From: Deltaproteobacteria bacterium
GTDB lineage: Bacteria; Desulfobacterota; DSM-4660; Desulfatiglandales; Desulfatiglandaceae
NCBI GenBank assembly: GCA_018644785.1
Contig: JABGPV010000005.1
Coordinates: 1 to 52,564, forward strand
Reading direction: 5' to 3'
DNA length: 52,564 nucleotides
Positions 42,113 through 49,958 of the stretch are shown in pieces; the first letter of the stretch is position 1; the number at the start of each line of letters is the position of its first letter. The translations under genes and the position numbers were made by a program. Below the pieces are notes generated by a model that saw nothing but the letters and a program-made list of their open reading frames with translations, had not been told where the DNA came from and searched no databases.

Positions 42113-43804
42113 TTACCCGCCGGTCGTCCCGTCGCCGGTCGCGTTTTTCTCCATCTCCATTTCTCTGAGCTTTCTCCTCAACACCTTTCCGATGGCGCTC
42201 TTGGGGAGTTCATCCATCCATTCCACCTGCCTGGGAACCTTGTAGATGGCGAGTTTCTCCTTGCACCAGGCTTTTACCTCATCTTCGGTGACACTCTCAC
42301 CGGCCTCCGGGACGATAAAGGCTTTCACGGTCTCCCCCCGGTAGGCATCCGGGACGCCCACCACACAGGCCTCCATTATTTTAGGGTGCTCGTAGAGGAC
42401 TTCGTCAATATCTCTGGGATAGATGTTGTATCCCCCTGCGATGATCATGTCTTTCTTCCGGTCCACAATGAAGAGGTATCCTTCATCATCCATGTATCCG
42501 ATATCTCCGGTGTAGAGCCATCCATCGCGTATGGTGTCAGCCGTCTCTTCCGGCTGCTTGTAGTATCCGCCGGTCACCTGGGGGCCCTTCAGGAGAATTT
42601 CTCCCGACTCCCCGAGGGGCATATCCTTTGTGCCGGTATCCACGTCCACGATCCGGCAGTCCGTATCGGAAACAGGGACCCCCACGCTCCCGGGCTTTAA
42701 TGTCCCACCCCATGGATTGGCATGTGACAGTGTGGACGTCTCGGTCAGGCCGTAGCACTCCACAATGTCCGCTCCCACGGCTGCTTTCCATTGTTTGATG
42801 GTCTCGTGAGCCAAAGGGGCGGCCCCCGACACACATCCCTTGACGGATGAAAAATCCGTTTTCCGGAAATCCTCATGGGCCAGAACCCCCACAAAAATGG
42901 TGGGGACGCAGGGAAACCAGTTGGGCTTGTATTTCCGGGTCATTTCAAGGACCACACCCGGATCCGGCCTGGGGATGAGGACGTAGGTAATCCCCCTGTA
43001 TATGGCCGTATTCATGCCGGTGGTGAACCCGGCCGTATGAAATACGGGAAAGGTGCCCAGCATCACATCCTTTCCCTCGTCCACAGTCGTAAGCCAGGCT
43101 TTCAACTGTTGGACACAGATGCTGCAATTGGCATGGGTCAGCATCACGCCCTTGGAAAGGCCCGTGGTCCCACCGGTGTAAAGGAGTGCCGCCAGGTCAT
43201 CAAACAGGACCTCCGTTTTTGGTGGGTCCGCAGGATACCGCTTGATCAGGTCCATGAACTCCGGGACCCCCTCGGCCGGGTCGTGCTTCCGGTGCATCTT
43301 CTTTTTGACAAAGGGAAAGAGCTGCTTTTTCGGGAAAGGGAGATAATCGCGGATGTGGCAGGAAATGATGGTCTCTATCCCCGTTTTCTCCTTCAGCTTG
43401 AGGAGTCTGGGGACCAGGAGATCCATGCATATGGCCATCTTTGAATCCGAGTCATTGAGCTGGTGCGCCAGTTCGGTTTCCGTGTAAAGCGGGTTGTTCA
43501 TGACCACCACGGCCCCCAGCCTGAATACGGCATAGGAGGCGATAATCACCTGGGGCATGTTCGGGAGTATCAGGGATACCTTGTCGCCCTTTTGTATTCC
43601 GAGATCCGCCAGTGCGCCGGAAAACCGGTTGACCAGCTCATTGAGCCGTCGGTAGGTGATGGTTTTCCCCATCATCACCAGGGCGACGGTTTCCGGATGT
43701 TTCTGGGCGGTCCGTTTAAGGACATCGGGCAGGGTCAATGTTTCATAGTTAATGGTGGGCGCGACATCTTTGGCATATGCCTTGTGCCAGAATCGGTCTT
43801 CCAT
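42113..43804 (-). CDS. long-chain-fatty-acid-type CoA ligase (AMP-forming)
   Basis: A 563-residue ANL-superfamily ligase that activates a carboxylic acid to its CoA thioester with ATP. Motifs: P-loop 'LLYTGGTTGLSKGVMLTH', 'ECYGLTETS', 'DGWLYTGDIGYMDDEGYLFI', hinge 'DRKKDMIIAGGYNIYP' and the C-terminal catalytic Lys in 'LPKSAIGKVLRRKL'. The start at 43804 is behind GGAGGAAG; the frame extends further upstream but without a ribosome site. It is the presumed entry step for the operon's substrate. A 111-bp gap with two hairpins separates it from the preceding acyl-CoA dehydrogenase gene. Confidence 0.9.
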   Translation of the reverse strand: MEDRFWHKAYAKDVAPTINYETLTLPDVLKRTAQKHPETVALVMMGKTITYRRLNELVNRFSGALADLGIQKGDKVSLILPNMPQVIIASYAVFRLGAVVVMNNPLYTETELAHQLNDSDSKMAICMDLLVPRLLKLKEKTGIETIISCHIRDYLPFPKKQLFPFVKKKMHRKHDPAEGVPEFMDLIKRYPADPPKTEVLFDDLAALLYTGGTTGLSKGVMLTHANCSICVQQLKAWLTTVDEGKDVMLGTFPVFHTAGFTTGMNTAIYRGITYVLIPRPDPGVVLEMTRKYKPNWFPCVPTIFVGVLAHEDFRKTDFSSVKGCVSGAAPLAHETIKQWKAAVGADIVECYGLTETSTLSHANPWGGTLKPGSVGVPVSDTDCRIVDVDTGTKDMPLGESGEILLKGPQVTGGYYKQPEETADTIRDGWLYTGDIGYMDDEGYLFIVDRKKDMIIAGGYNIYPRDIDEVLYEHPKIMEACVVGVPDAYRGETVKAFIVPEAGESVTEDEVKAWCKEKLAIYKVPRQVEWMDELPKSAIGKVLRRKLREMEMEKNATGDGTTGG

Positions 43805-43825
43805 AGTGCTTCCTCCTCGAGTGTT

Positions 43826-43904
43826 ACCGGGAGATACACTGGTCTCCCGGTGTGGCCAGGGGTCCAAGAAAGACTACATATTAAGAGCTCCTGTTTTGAG
43901 GAGC
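43826..43904 (-). promoter_or_regulatory. two stem-loops in the intercistronic gap before the CoA ligase gene
   Basis: In transcription order (minus strand): a 6-bp hairpin GCTCCT/AGGAGC (43904-43899 with 43892-43887, loop CAAAAC), then a 9-bp perfect hairpin ACCGGGAGA/TCTCCCGGT (43851-43843 with 43834-43826, 8-nt loop) that ends just before the GGAGGAAG site of the ligase. This is the widest internal gap of an otherwise tight operon, so a partial terminator, RNA-processing or stability element is plausible. Confidence 0.5.
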
Positions 43905-43915
43905 ATTTTAAATGA

Positions 43916-45076
43916 TTATCTCTTCGGTTTATTCAACCCACGCATCAGTTCCCGCATGATGATCAGCCGCTGAATCTGATTGGTTCCGGCCCCGAACTCG
44001 ATGCCCTTTACATCCCTGTACATCCGCTCAATGGGGAACTCCCGGATAAACCCATAACCTCCAAATACCTGGAGCGCTTTGCCCACGGCCCGCACGCCCG
44101 CTTCGGCGCAAAAGAGCTTTGCGTACGACGCCTCGAGGCTGACCCGTCCGCCTGAGGACGCACGGGATGCGGCCCAGTAAGCGAGGACCCGGCCGGCTTG
44201 AATATCCGTGGCCACATCCGCCAGGATCTGCTGCATCATCTGGAACGAGATGATGGGTTTGCCGAACTGGTGCCGCTCGGCAGCATACTTGAATGCCAGG
44301 TCAAAAGCGCCCTGGGCCACCCCGATGGGGGCTATGGACCAGAGTATCCGCTCCCGGTCGAGCCCGCTCATGAGGACGTTTAACCCATGGTTCTCTCCGC
44401 CGAGCAGGTTCTCGGCCGGCACCTCACAGTTTTCAAAGATCAACTCTCCCGTCGGAGATCCCCGGACACCCATCTTTTTGAGCGTCTTGCCCGTGGAAAA
44501 CCCATGCGAATCCTTCTCCACAATAAAGGCGGATATCCCCTTGGGACCGGCTTCGGGATCGGTCTTTGCGTAGACCACGACGACGTCCGCCAGAGGACCG
44601 TTGGTGATGAACATCTTTGTGCCGGTCAGAAGATAGCTGTCTCCGTTTCTGACCGCCCGGGTTCGAAGCGAGAGGGCATCGGAGCCGGCCTCGGGCTCGG
44701 TGATGGCAAGGGCCCCGATCTTCTCCCCCCTGATCAGTGCGGGCAGGTATTTTTTCCGCTGGGCCTCATTGCCGTTTCTGCAAATATTCTCCGCGCACAA
44801 AATGGCGTGTGCGCCAAAGGTGTTCCCGGTGGAGACACACCCGCGCATCAACTCTTCCATCACCAGGACGCATGAAAAGAATCCCGCGTCGCTCCCGCCG
44901 TACGCCTCGGGGATGGATATGCCGAAAAGACCCATGTCGGCCATGGCCCTGAAATTCTCTTCCGGAAATCTTTCCTGCTCATCGATCTCGGGGGCCAGAG
45001 GAATCACATCCCGGTCCACGAATTTGGCCACGGTATCTTTCAACATCCGCTCTTCTTCGGTCAATTCAAAATCCAT
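43916..45076 (-). CDS. acyl-CoA dehydrogenase
   Basis: A 386-residue acyl-CoA dehydrogenase. Motifs: 'ISIPEAYGGSDAGFFSCVLV', 'LAITEPEAGSDALSLRTRAV', 'YLLTGTKMFITNGPLADVVV', 'MGVRGSPTGELIFENCEVPA', 'HQFGKPIISFQMMQQILADV', 'FGGYGFIREFPIERMYRDVK' and 'FGAGTNQIQRLII'. The xEGT Glu of SCAD/MCAD-like enzymes is replaced by Ala (GAGT) and the helix-G position is Asp, so the base is not obvious. The start at 45076 is behind GGAGG; the longer frame is Arg-rich and unlikely. It lies 19 bp after the biotin carboxylase gene. Confidence 0.88.
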   Translation of the reverse strand: MDFELTEEERMLKDTVAKFVDRDVIPLAPEIDEQERFPEENFRAMADMGLFGISIPEAYGGSDAGFFSCVLVMEELMRGCVSTGNTFGAHAILCAENICRNGNEAQRKKYLPALIRGEKIGALAITEPEAGSDALSLRTRAVRNGDSYLLTGTKMFITNGPLADVVVVYAKTDPEAGPKGISAFIVEKDSHGFSTGKTLKKMGVRGSPTGELIFENCEVPAENLLGGENHGLNVLMSGLDRERILWSIAPIGVAQGAFDLAFKYAAERHQFGKPIISFQMMQQILADVATDIQAGRVLAYWAASRASSGGRVSLEASYAKLFCAEAGVRAVGKALQVFGGYGFIREFPIERMYRDVKGIEFGAGTNQIQRLIIMRELMRGLNKPKR

Positions 45077-45095
45077 TTGGCAGCCTCCCGATTTT

Positions 45096-46475
45096 CTAGT
45101 CCTCGTCCTCATCCGCCGCTTCCTGAACAAAGCGTTTGATAAACCCGGTATGGAAATCCCCTTTCAGAAACTTCGGATCATCCATCACATGCAAATAAAG
45201 GGGGATGGTGGTCTTGATGGGTTCAATTTGAAATTCTTCAAGGGCCCGTTTCATGACCCGGACGGCGCCCAACCGGGTCAGGTCATGGGTCACCAGTTTG
45301 GCCATCAGGGAGTCATAGAAAATGGGCAGTTCATACCCCTGGTAGAGGTGGGTATCGAGCCTGACGCCGAACCCTCCGGGCGGACGATAATGGGTAATGG
45401 TCCCGGGAGAGGGCGCAAACCCCCGGTCCGGGTCCTCTGCATTGATCCGGCACTCCATGGCCCATCCCCTGATGGACAGGTCGTCAAAGGAATACCCCAG
45501 GGGTTCTCCGGCCGCCAACCGGATCTGTTCCTTGACCAGGTCGATCCCCGTGGTCAACTCGGTTACCGGGTGTTCCACCTGTATGCGCGCATTGATCTCC
45601 ATGAAATAGAAAGCGCCGTTTTTGTCCACCAGGAATTCCACCGTGCCCGCGTTCACATAATCGGCCGCTTTCAGGACGGCCATGGCAGCTTCTCCCATCT
45701 CCCGGCGAAGGGTAGGGCTCACAAACGGAGACGGGGATTCTTCAATCAATTTCTGGAAGCGCCGTTGGATGGTACACTCCCGCTCCCCCAGGTGGGCGAC
45801 ATGGCCTAAGGTGTCGCAGAGCACCTGGAACTCAATGTGGCGCGGTTCGGCAATGAACTTCTCAATATACAAGGTCGCATCTCCAAAGGCGGCGCCGGCC
45901 TCCATGCGGGCGATGGGAAATTCCTCCACCAATGTTTCTTCATCTTCGCAAATCCTTATCCCGCGGCCCCCCCCCCCGCCGGCGGATTTGATCATCACCG
46001 GATACCCCATTTCCCCGCATACGACCTTCGCCTCCTCAACCGTGGGGACATGCCCCCGGCTGCTGGGGATCACCGGGACCCCCGCGGATTCGGCAATCTT
46101 TTTTGCGGCCAGCTTATCCCCGGCAAGTTTTAAGTTAGCGGCTGTGGGGCCGATAAATGCCAGGCCTTGGGCTTCGCACAGGGTGGCGAATTTCTCACGC
46201 TCCGACAGGTACCCGTAACCCGGATGTATGGCGTCCGCCCCGGTTTCTTTTGCGGCCTGCAGGATGATTTCCATGTTTAAATAACTTTTTGAACTCACAG
46301 CCGGACCGATACACACCCGTTCATCGGCCAGGGACAGGTGAAGGGATTCCCGATCCGCCTCCGAGTACACCGCCACCGTATGGATCCCCATTTCTTTGCA
46401 GGACCGGATAACCCGGTGGGCGATTTCGCCCCGATTGGCGATGAGTATCTTGGAAAATAAGGTCTTAGACGACAT
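45096..46475 (-). CDS. biotin carboxylase subunit of an acyl-CoA carboxylase
   Basis: A 459-residue ATP-grasp biotin carboxylase that carboxylates the biotin of the carrier protein with bicarbonate and ATP. 'KILIANRGEIAHRVIRSCKE' (N-terminal), 'AIHPGYGYLSEREKFATLCE', the glycine-rich loop 'GGGGGRGIRI', and the catalytic 'MEINARIQVEHPVTELTTGI' are all intact. It is the stand-alone (AccC-like) form, without a fused biotin domain. The start at 46475 is 4 bp after the carrier gene. Together with the next three genes it forms a complete carboxylase. Confidence 0.9.
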   Translation of the reverse strand: MSSKTLFSKILIANRGEIAHRVIRSCKEMGIHTVAVYSEADRESLHLSLADERVCIGPAVSSKSYLNMEIILQAAKETGADAIHPGYGYLSEREKFATLCEAQGLAFIGPTAANLKLAGDKLAAKKIAESAGVPVIPSSRGHVPTVEEAKVVCGEMGYPVMIKSAGGGGGRGIRICEDEETLVEEFPIARMEAGAAFGDATLYIEKFIAEPRHIEFQVLCDTLGHVAHLGERECTIQRRFQKLIEESPSPFVSPTLRREMGEAAMAVLKAADYVNAGTVEFLVDKNGAFYFMEINARIQVEHPVTELTTGIDLVKEQIRLAAGEPLGYSFDDLSIRGWAMECRINAEDPDRGFAPSPGTITHYRPPGGFGVRLDTHLYQGYELPIFYDSLMAKLVTHDLTRLGAVRVMKRALEEFQIEPIKTTIPLYLHVMDDPKFLKGDFHTGFIKRFVQEAADEDED

Positions 46476-46479
46476 CACA

Positions 46480-46746
46480 TCATGCCTTCTCAATGACAAA
46501 CATGAGGTCATCGTCCTTCAAAGGGATCTCATTTTCCGCTGTGATCTCAATAATTTTCCCCGCAACGGGTGCCTTGACGCTCTGGAATACCTTCATGGTC
46601 TCCAGAAGCGCCAACACCTGCTTTTTTTTGACCACATTACCCAATTCCACATACCTCTCCTGATCCGGACCGGGGCTCCGATAGAACACCCCCGACATGG
46701 GCGCTCGAACCTCCACCCGCTTGGAACGCTTCTCTGCATCACTCAT
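46480..46746 (-). CDS. biotin carrier protein
   Basis: An 88-residue biotinyl domain. 'VEVRAPMSGVFYRSP' begins the barrel and 'LALLETMKVFQSVKAPVAGK' contains the modified Lys (residue 52) in an ETMKV context, a variant of the usual AMKM. The C-terminal 'ENEIPLKDDDLMFVIEKA' completes the fold. The long frame up to 46950 covers the end of the carboxyltransferase gene; the ATG at 46746 with AGGA upstream is the real start. The gene lies 43 bp after the carboxyltransferase and 4 bp before the biotin carboxylase gene. Confidence 0.88.
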   Translation of the reverse strand: MSDAEKRSKRVEVRAPMSGVFYRSPGPDQERYVELGNVVKKKQVLALLETMKVFQSVKAPVAGKIIEITAENEIPLKDDDLMFVIEKA

Positions 46747-46789
46747 GATGGTATTCCTTTCGCCTCGCTCCCTGATCTGTTCGTCCCCG

Positions 46790-48346
46790 TCATGTGGGTT
46801 CTGTTCCGTGGCCCTTGGCCCTGGGGGGCGGCGGCTTACTCTTATTCCGTGTGAGTTCAATGGCCTCAATAATCCGTTTTCGGGTCTCTTTCGGGTGGAT
46901 GATCTCATCCACCACCTGGGCGGTCCAGCTTCCGGCCGCCTCAAAGACATCGACCGGTTCCCTGCCCCTGTTCAGGTATCCGGGGAAGGCGTCATCTTCA
47001 ATGCCGCATGGAAAATCGTCCCGGTAATCTATGGTTGATGCTTCCACACTGAACTTTGCCGTGGGCCAGGCATAAGTGATGTCAACGCCCATATCCTTGA
47101 CGCACCCCAGTATCATGCCCCCCGCATCCGCATGGGCCTGCCGCAACACTACGGAAATCTTGGGGATGGTGGCTGTGGCATAGAGATCCAGAATCTTTCC
47201 GAAATGCCGGATCAACCCGAGCGCCTCCTGGGCCTCCCCCGGCACCAGGGGCGGTGTGTCCACCAGGGTCACCAGCGGGATGGAATAGGCATCCAGCACT
47301 TGCAGGAATCGGTAGTATTTATCGCAGGCGTTGATTTCAATGACGCTGCCGGGGGTTTTGGGATTGCATGCCACAACCCCCACGGCTTCTCCATTAAAAT
47401 GACAGAAACAGGTGATCAATTGCCCTGCGTATTCGTCCTTGATTTCGTAATACGCCCCGTCATCCACCAGACTTTTGATCACTTGGTGCATATCGTACGG
47501 GGTATCATGGTCATCGGGGACCATGTCGCATAATTCTCCCACCTCCCGGTGGGGACTGTCGGTGGTTTCCCTGAGCGGGGGCCGCTCTTCCCAGTTGGAC
47601 GGGAGGTATCCCATCAATTTCCGGGTCTTTAAAATGGTCTCTTCATCGTTTTCGCCCACCACGTCACAGGTGCCGCTGTAGACCATGTGATAATCCGCTC
47701 CCCCCACATCATCGCCGATCTTCTCGGAGGTGGCCGCCTGGGTCATGCGGGGACCGCCGAGCCACAAGTGCGCCGACCCCCGGCTCATGAGCAGAAAATC
47801 GCAGAGGGTGGGACAGTAGGCCTGTCCCGCGATGCAGGGACCCAACAGGACATTGATCTGGGGGATCATCCCTGAATATCTGGACTCCAGGGCAAACCAC
47901 CAGTCGATCCCGGCCATGGGCACATCCCGGTACCCGAGCCGTCCGCCCGAGGAGTCCAGGAGCCATATCATGGGGATTCCCCAGGCCGCCGCCATCTCCA
48001 TCATTTTGACGAACTTAAGGCCGTGCTGGGTGCCGATGGAACCGCCCAGGACCGTGAAATCACTGGCGTAGACCACCACCTTTCTCCCCTCGATCCGCCC
48101 GGTTCCCACTACCGCCCCGTCGCACGGAGCATCTAATTCCCTTCCGTCTATCCTGGATCCGGTGGTGTTGACGCTCGATCCCAGTTCGGAGAAAGAGTCC
48201 TCGTCCAGGAGGCAGGCGATCCGTTCCCGGGCCGTCATTTTACCCCGGTCATGCTGCCTTTCGATATGCGCAAGTCCGCCACCGGACCGGTTTTTTTCAT
48301 GGATCTCGGTCAGTCGTTTTATGGCGCTGTCCATTTTTTCACCCAT
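46790..48346 (-). CDS. acyl-CoA carboxylase, carboxyltransferase subunit (second of two)
   Basis: A 518-residue full-length PccB/MccB-type carboxyltransferase with two crotonase-like halves. N half: 'KMTARERIACLLDEDSFSEL', 'VVVYASDFTVLGGSIGTQHG', 'WLLDSSGGRLGYRD', 'SRGSAHLWLGGPRM'. C half: 'ITCFCHFNGEAVGVVACNPK', 'DAYSIPLVTLVDTPPLVPGE', 'TIPKISVVLRQAHADAGGMI'. It transfers the carboxyl group from biotin to an acyl-CoA. It is clearly paralogous to the gene just upstream (22 bp away). The presence of two full-length but unequal subunits suggests a heteromeric enzyme. Confidence 0.9.
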   Translation of the reverse strand: MGEKMDSAIKRLTEIHEKNRSGGGLAHIERQHDRGKMTARERIACLLDEDSFSELGSSVNTTGSRIDGRELDAPCDGAVVGTGRIEGRKVVVYASDFTVLGGSIGTQHGLKFVKMMEMAAAWGIPMIWLLDSSGGRLGYRDVPMAGIDWWFALESRYSGMIPQINVLLGPCIAGQAYCPTLCDFLLMSRGSAHLWLGGPRMTQAATSEKIGDDVGGADYHMVYSGTCDVVGENDEETILKTRKLMGYLPSNWEERPPLRETTDSPHREVGELCDMVPDDHDTPYDMHQVIKSLVDDGAYYEIKDEYAGQLITCFCHFNGEAVGVVACNPKTPGSVIEINACDKYYRFLQVLDAYSIPLVTLVDTPPLVPGEAQEALGLIRHFGKILDLYATATIPKISVVLRQAHADAGGMILGCVKDMGVDITYAWPTAKFSVEASTIDYRDDFPCGIEDDAFPGYLNRGREPVDVFEAAGSWTAQVVDEIIHPKETRKRIIEAIELTRNKSKPPPPRAKGHGTEPT

Positions 48347-48367
48347 TTAGGCCGCCCTCCTTGCCGG

Positions 48368-49918
48368 TTACGCGGGTTTTATGGAACGTTTTTTCTCCGG
48401 GAGTACTTCATGCTTGTTCCGGACCGCTGTAAGAGCCTTGATAATCCTGGGCCGGGTGTCTCTGGGATCAATCACTTCATGGGCCGTATAATAGGACGTC
48501 CATACCTTGGCAAGGTTCATCACCGAAAACTGTTCTTTGAGGATGCCGAGGAACCGATTGAACACCTCATCATAATTCCCCTGCTCTTTGGCTTTGGCCA
48601 GCTCTTTGTGGAAGATGGCATGAACCACGGTCTCGGGGCCCGTGGGCGCAAACTCGGCCGTGGGCCATGTGTAGACAAGGTCCGGAAACATCTTGGAACA
48701 CCCCATAACAATGTTGGCCCCGCCGTATGACCGCCTCAATACCATGGTGATTTTGGGGCAGGTGAGATGGGCATAGGAGTGGAGGAGCTTGGCGCCGTGC
48801 CGTATTACGCCCATGCGCTCCCATCGGTCGCCCGGCGGGAAGGCCGTGGTGTCCACCAGGGTGACCAGGGGGATGTTGAAGGCATCCAGAAATCTCATAA
48901 ACCGGTCATATTTATCCGATGCATCCGGTTCCATAATGCCGCTCAATTCATCCGGATTGTTGGCCACAAGACCGGTCACATGGCCGCCGAACCGGCAAAA
49001 CCCGGTCACCAGGTGCGATGCGTAATCTTCTTTCAGTTCAAAGAAGGTCCCATGGTCCACGATTAATTCAATGATTTCATGGATATCGTAAGTAAACTTG
49101 GGATTATCAGGCATCACATCCAGAAGGGCTTCCTCCCGCCTCTCGGGATCATCTCCGGTCTCCTCTAAGGACGGTTTTTCCCAGCAACTGGCCGGCAGGA
49201 ATTTCAGCAGGTCTTTCAGACGACGAATGGCGTCTTCATCATCCCGGGCAATGAGGTCGCACTGCCCGCTTTTTTCCATATGGAATTCAGCGGTACCCGC
49301 GTCATCCGATTCTTTTTCGCCCCCATACCATAAAAATGCCGCATTTTCTCTCATGATCAAAAAATCGGAAAGTACGGCAATGGAGGCCATGAGCCCGGCA
49401 CAAGGCCCCAAAACAAGGGAAATTCTGGGAATCACCCCGGAATACAGAGAAAAGTTCCGGATGAAGCGGCCCAGACCGGAGAGACCGCAATCCCCCCCTT
49501 TGATCCCGATCCTTAGCCCCGCCGAATCGAAAATGCAGACCAGAGGCATCCTTTTTTGTCCGGCCATTTCAACCAGATCCGCCAGTTTCCAGGCCGCCTG
49601 GTCGCCGAGAGACCCGGACATGACCGAGAAATCCATGACGCACAGGGCCGCCATCTTCGTATTGATTTTCCCGAAGCCCATGACCACCCCGTCCGATGGA
49701 CACGGCCGGGGGTTGCCGTCAAAGGGCGCTCGGGAATCGGTCACCAGGGAGCCCATTTCCTCAAAAGATCCCGCATCCACCAGCCGGGCGATGCGCTCCC
49801 TGGCGGTGAGCTTATTAAGACCGCGCTGGATATCCAGCCGGGCGTTTCCTCCGCCCGCCAGATTTTCACGGCGAACCCGGTCCAGACGTTCCAGGTAGCC
49901 GTCCATCCATTTTCCCAT
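48368..49918 (-). CDS. acyl-CoA carboxylase, carboxyltransferase subunit (first of two)
   Basis: A 516-residue full-length carboxyltransferase with the same layout as its downstream paralogue: 'KLTARERIARLVDAGSFEEM', 'LCVMDFSVMSGSLGDQAAWK', 'CIFDSAGLRIG', 'DFLIMRENAAFLWYGGEKES', 'VTGFCRFGGHVTGLVANNPD', 'DAFNIPLVTLVDTTAFPPGD' and 'CPKITMVLRRSYGGANIVMG'. The N-half acyl-CoA loop differs from the paralogue (SAGLRIGIKGGD versus SSGGRLGYRD). One of the pair may therefore be specialised for substrate binding and the other for catalysis. GGGAG precedes the ATG. Confidence 0.9.
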   Translation of the reverse strand: MGKWMDGYLERLDRVRRENLAGGGNARLDIQRGLNKLTARERIARLVDAGSFEEMGSLVTDSRAPFDGNPRPCPSDGVVMGFGKINTKMAALCVMDFSVMSGSLGDQAAWKLADLVEMAGQKRMPLVCIFDSAGLRIGIKGGDCGLSGLGRFIRNFSLYSGVIPRISLVLGPCAGLMASIAVLSDFLIMRENAAFLWYGGEKESDDAGTAEFHMEKSGQCDLIARDDEDAIRRLKDLLKFLPASCWEKPSLEETGDDPERREEALLDVMPDNPKFTYDIHEIIELIVDHGTFFELKEDYASHLVTGFCRFGGHVTGLVANNPDELSGIMEPDASDKYDRFMRFLDAFNIPLVTLVDTTAFPPGDRWERMGVIRHGAKLLHSYAHLTCPKITMVLRRSYGGANIVMGCSKMFPDLVYTWPTAEFAPTGPETVVHAIFHKELAKAKEQGNYDEVFNRFLGILKEQFSVMNLAKVWTSYYTAHEVIDPRDTRPRIIKALTAVRNKHEVLPEKKRSIKPA

Positions 49919-49958
49919 ACCGTCATCTCCCCTTAGGAGCCCCTTAGAAGCCTGGAGG

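Noticed and set aside
44700..45809. A 369-codon plus-strand frame over the acyl-CoA dehydrogenase and biotin carboxylase genes
   Set aside because: It runs antisense across two clear genes and their junction; composition is that of a shadow frame.
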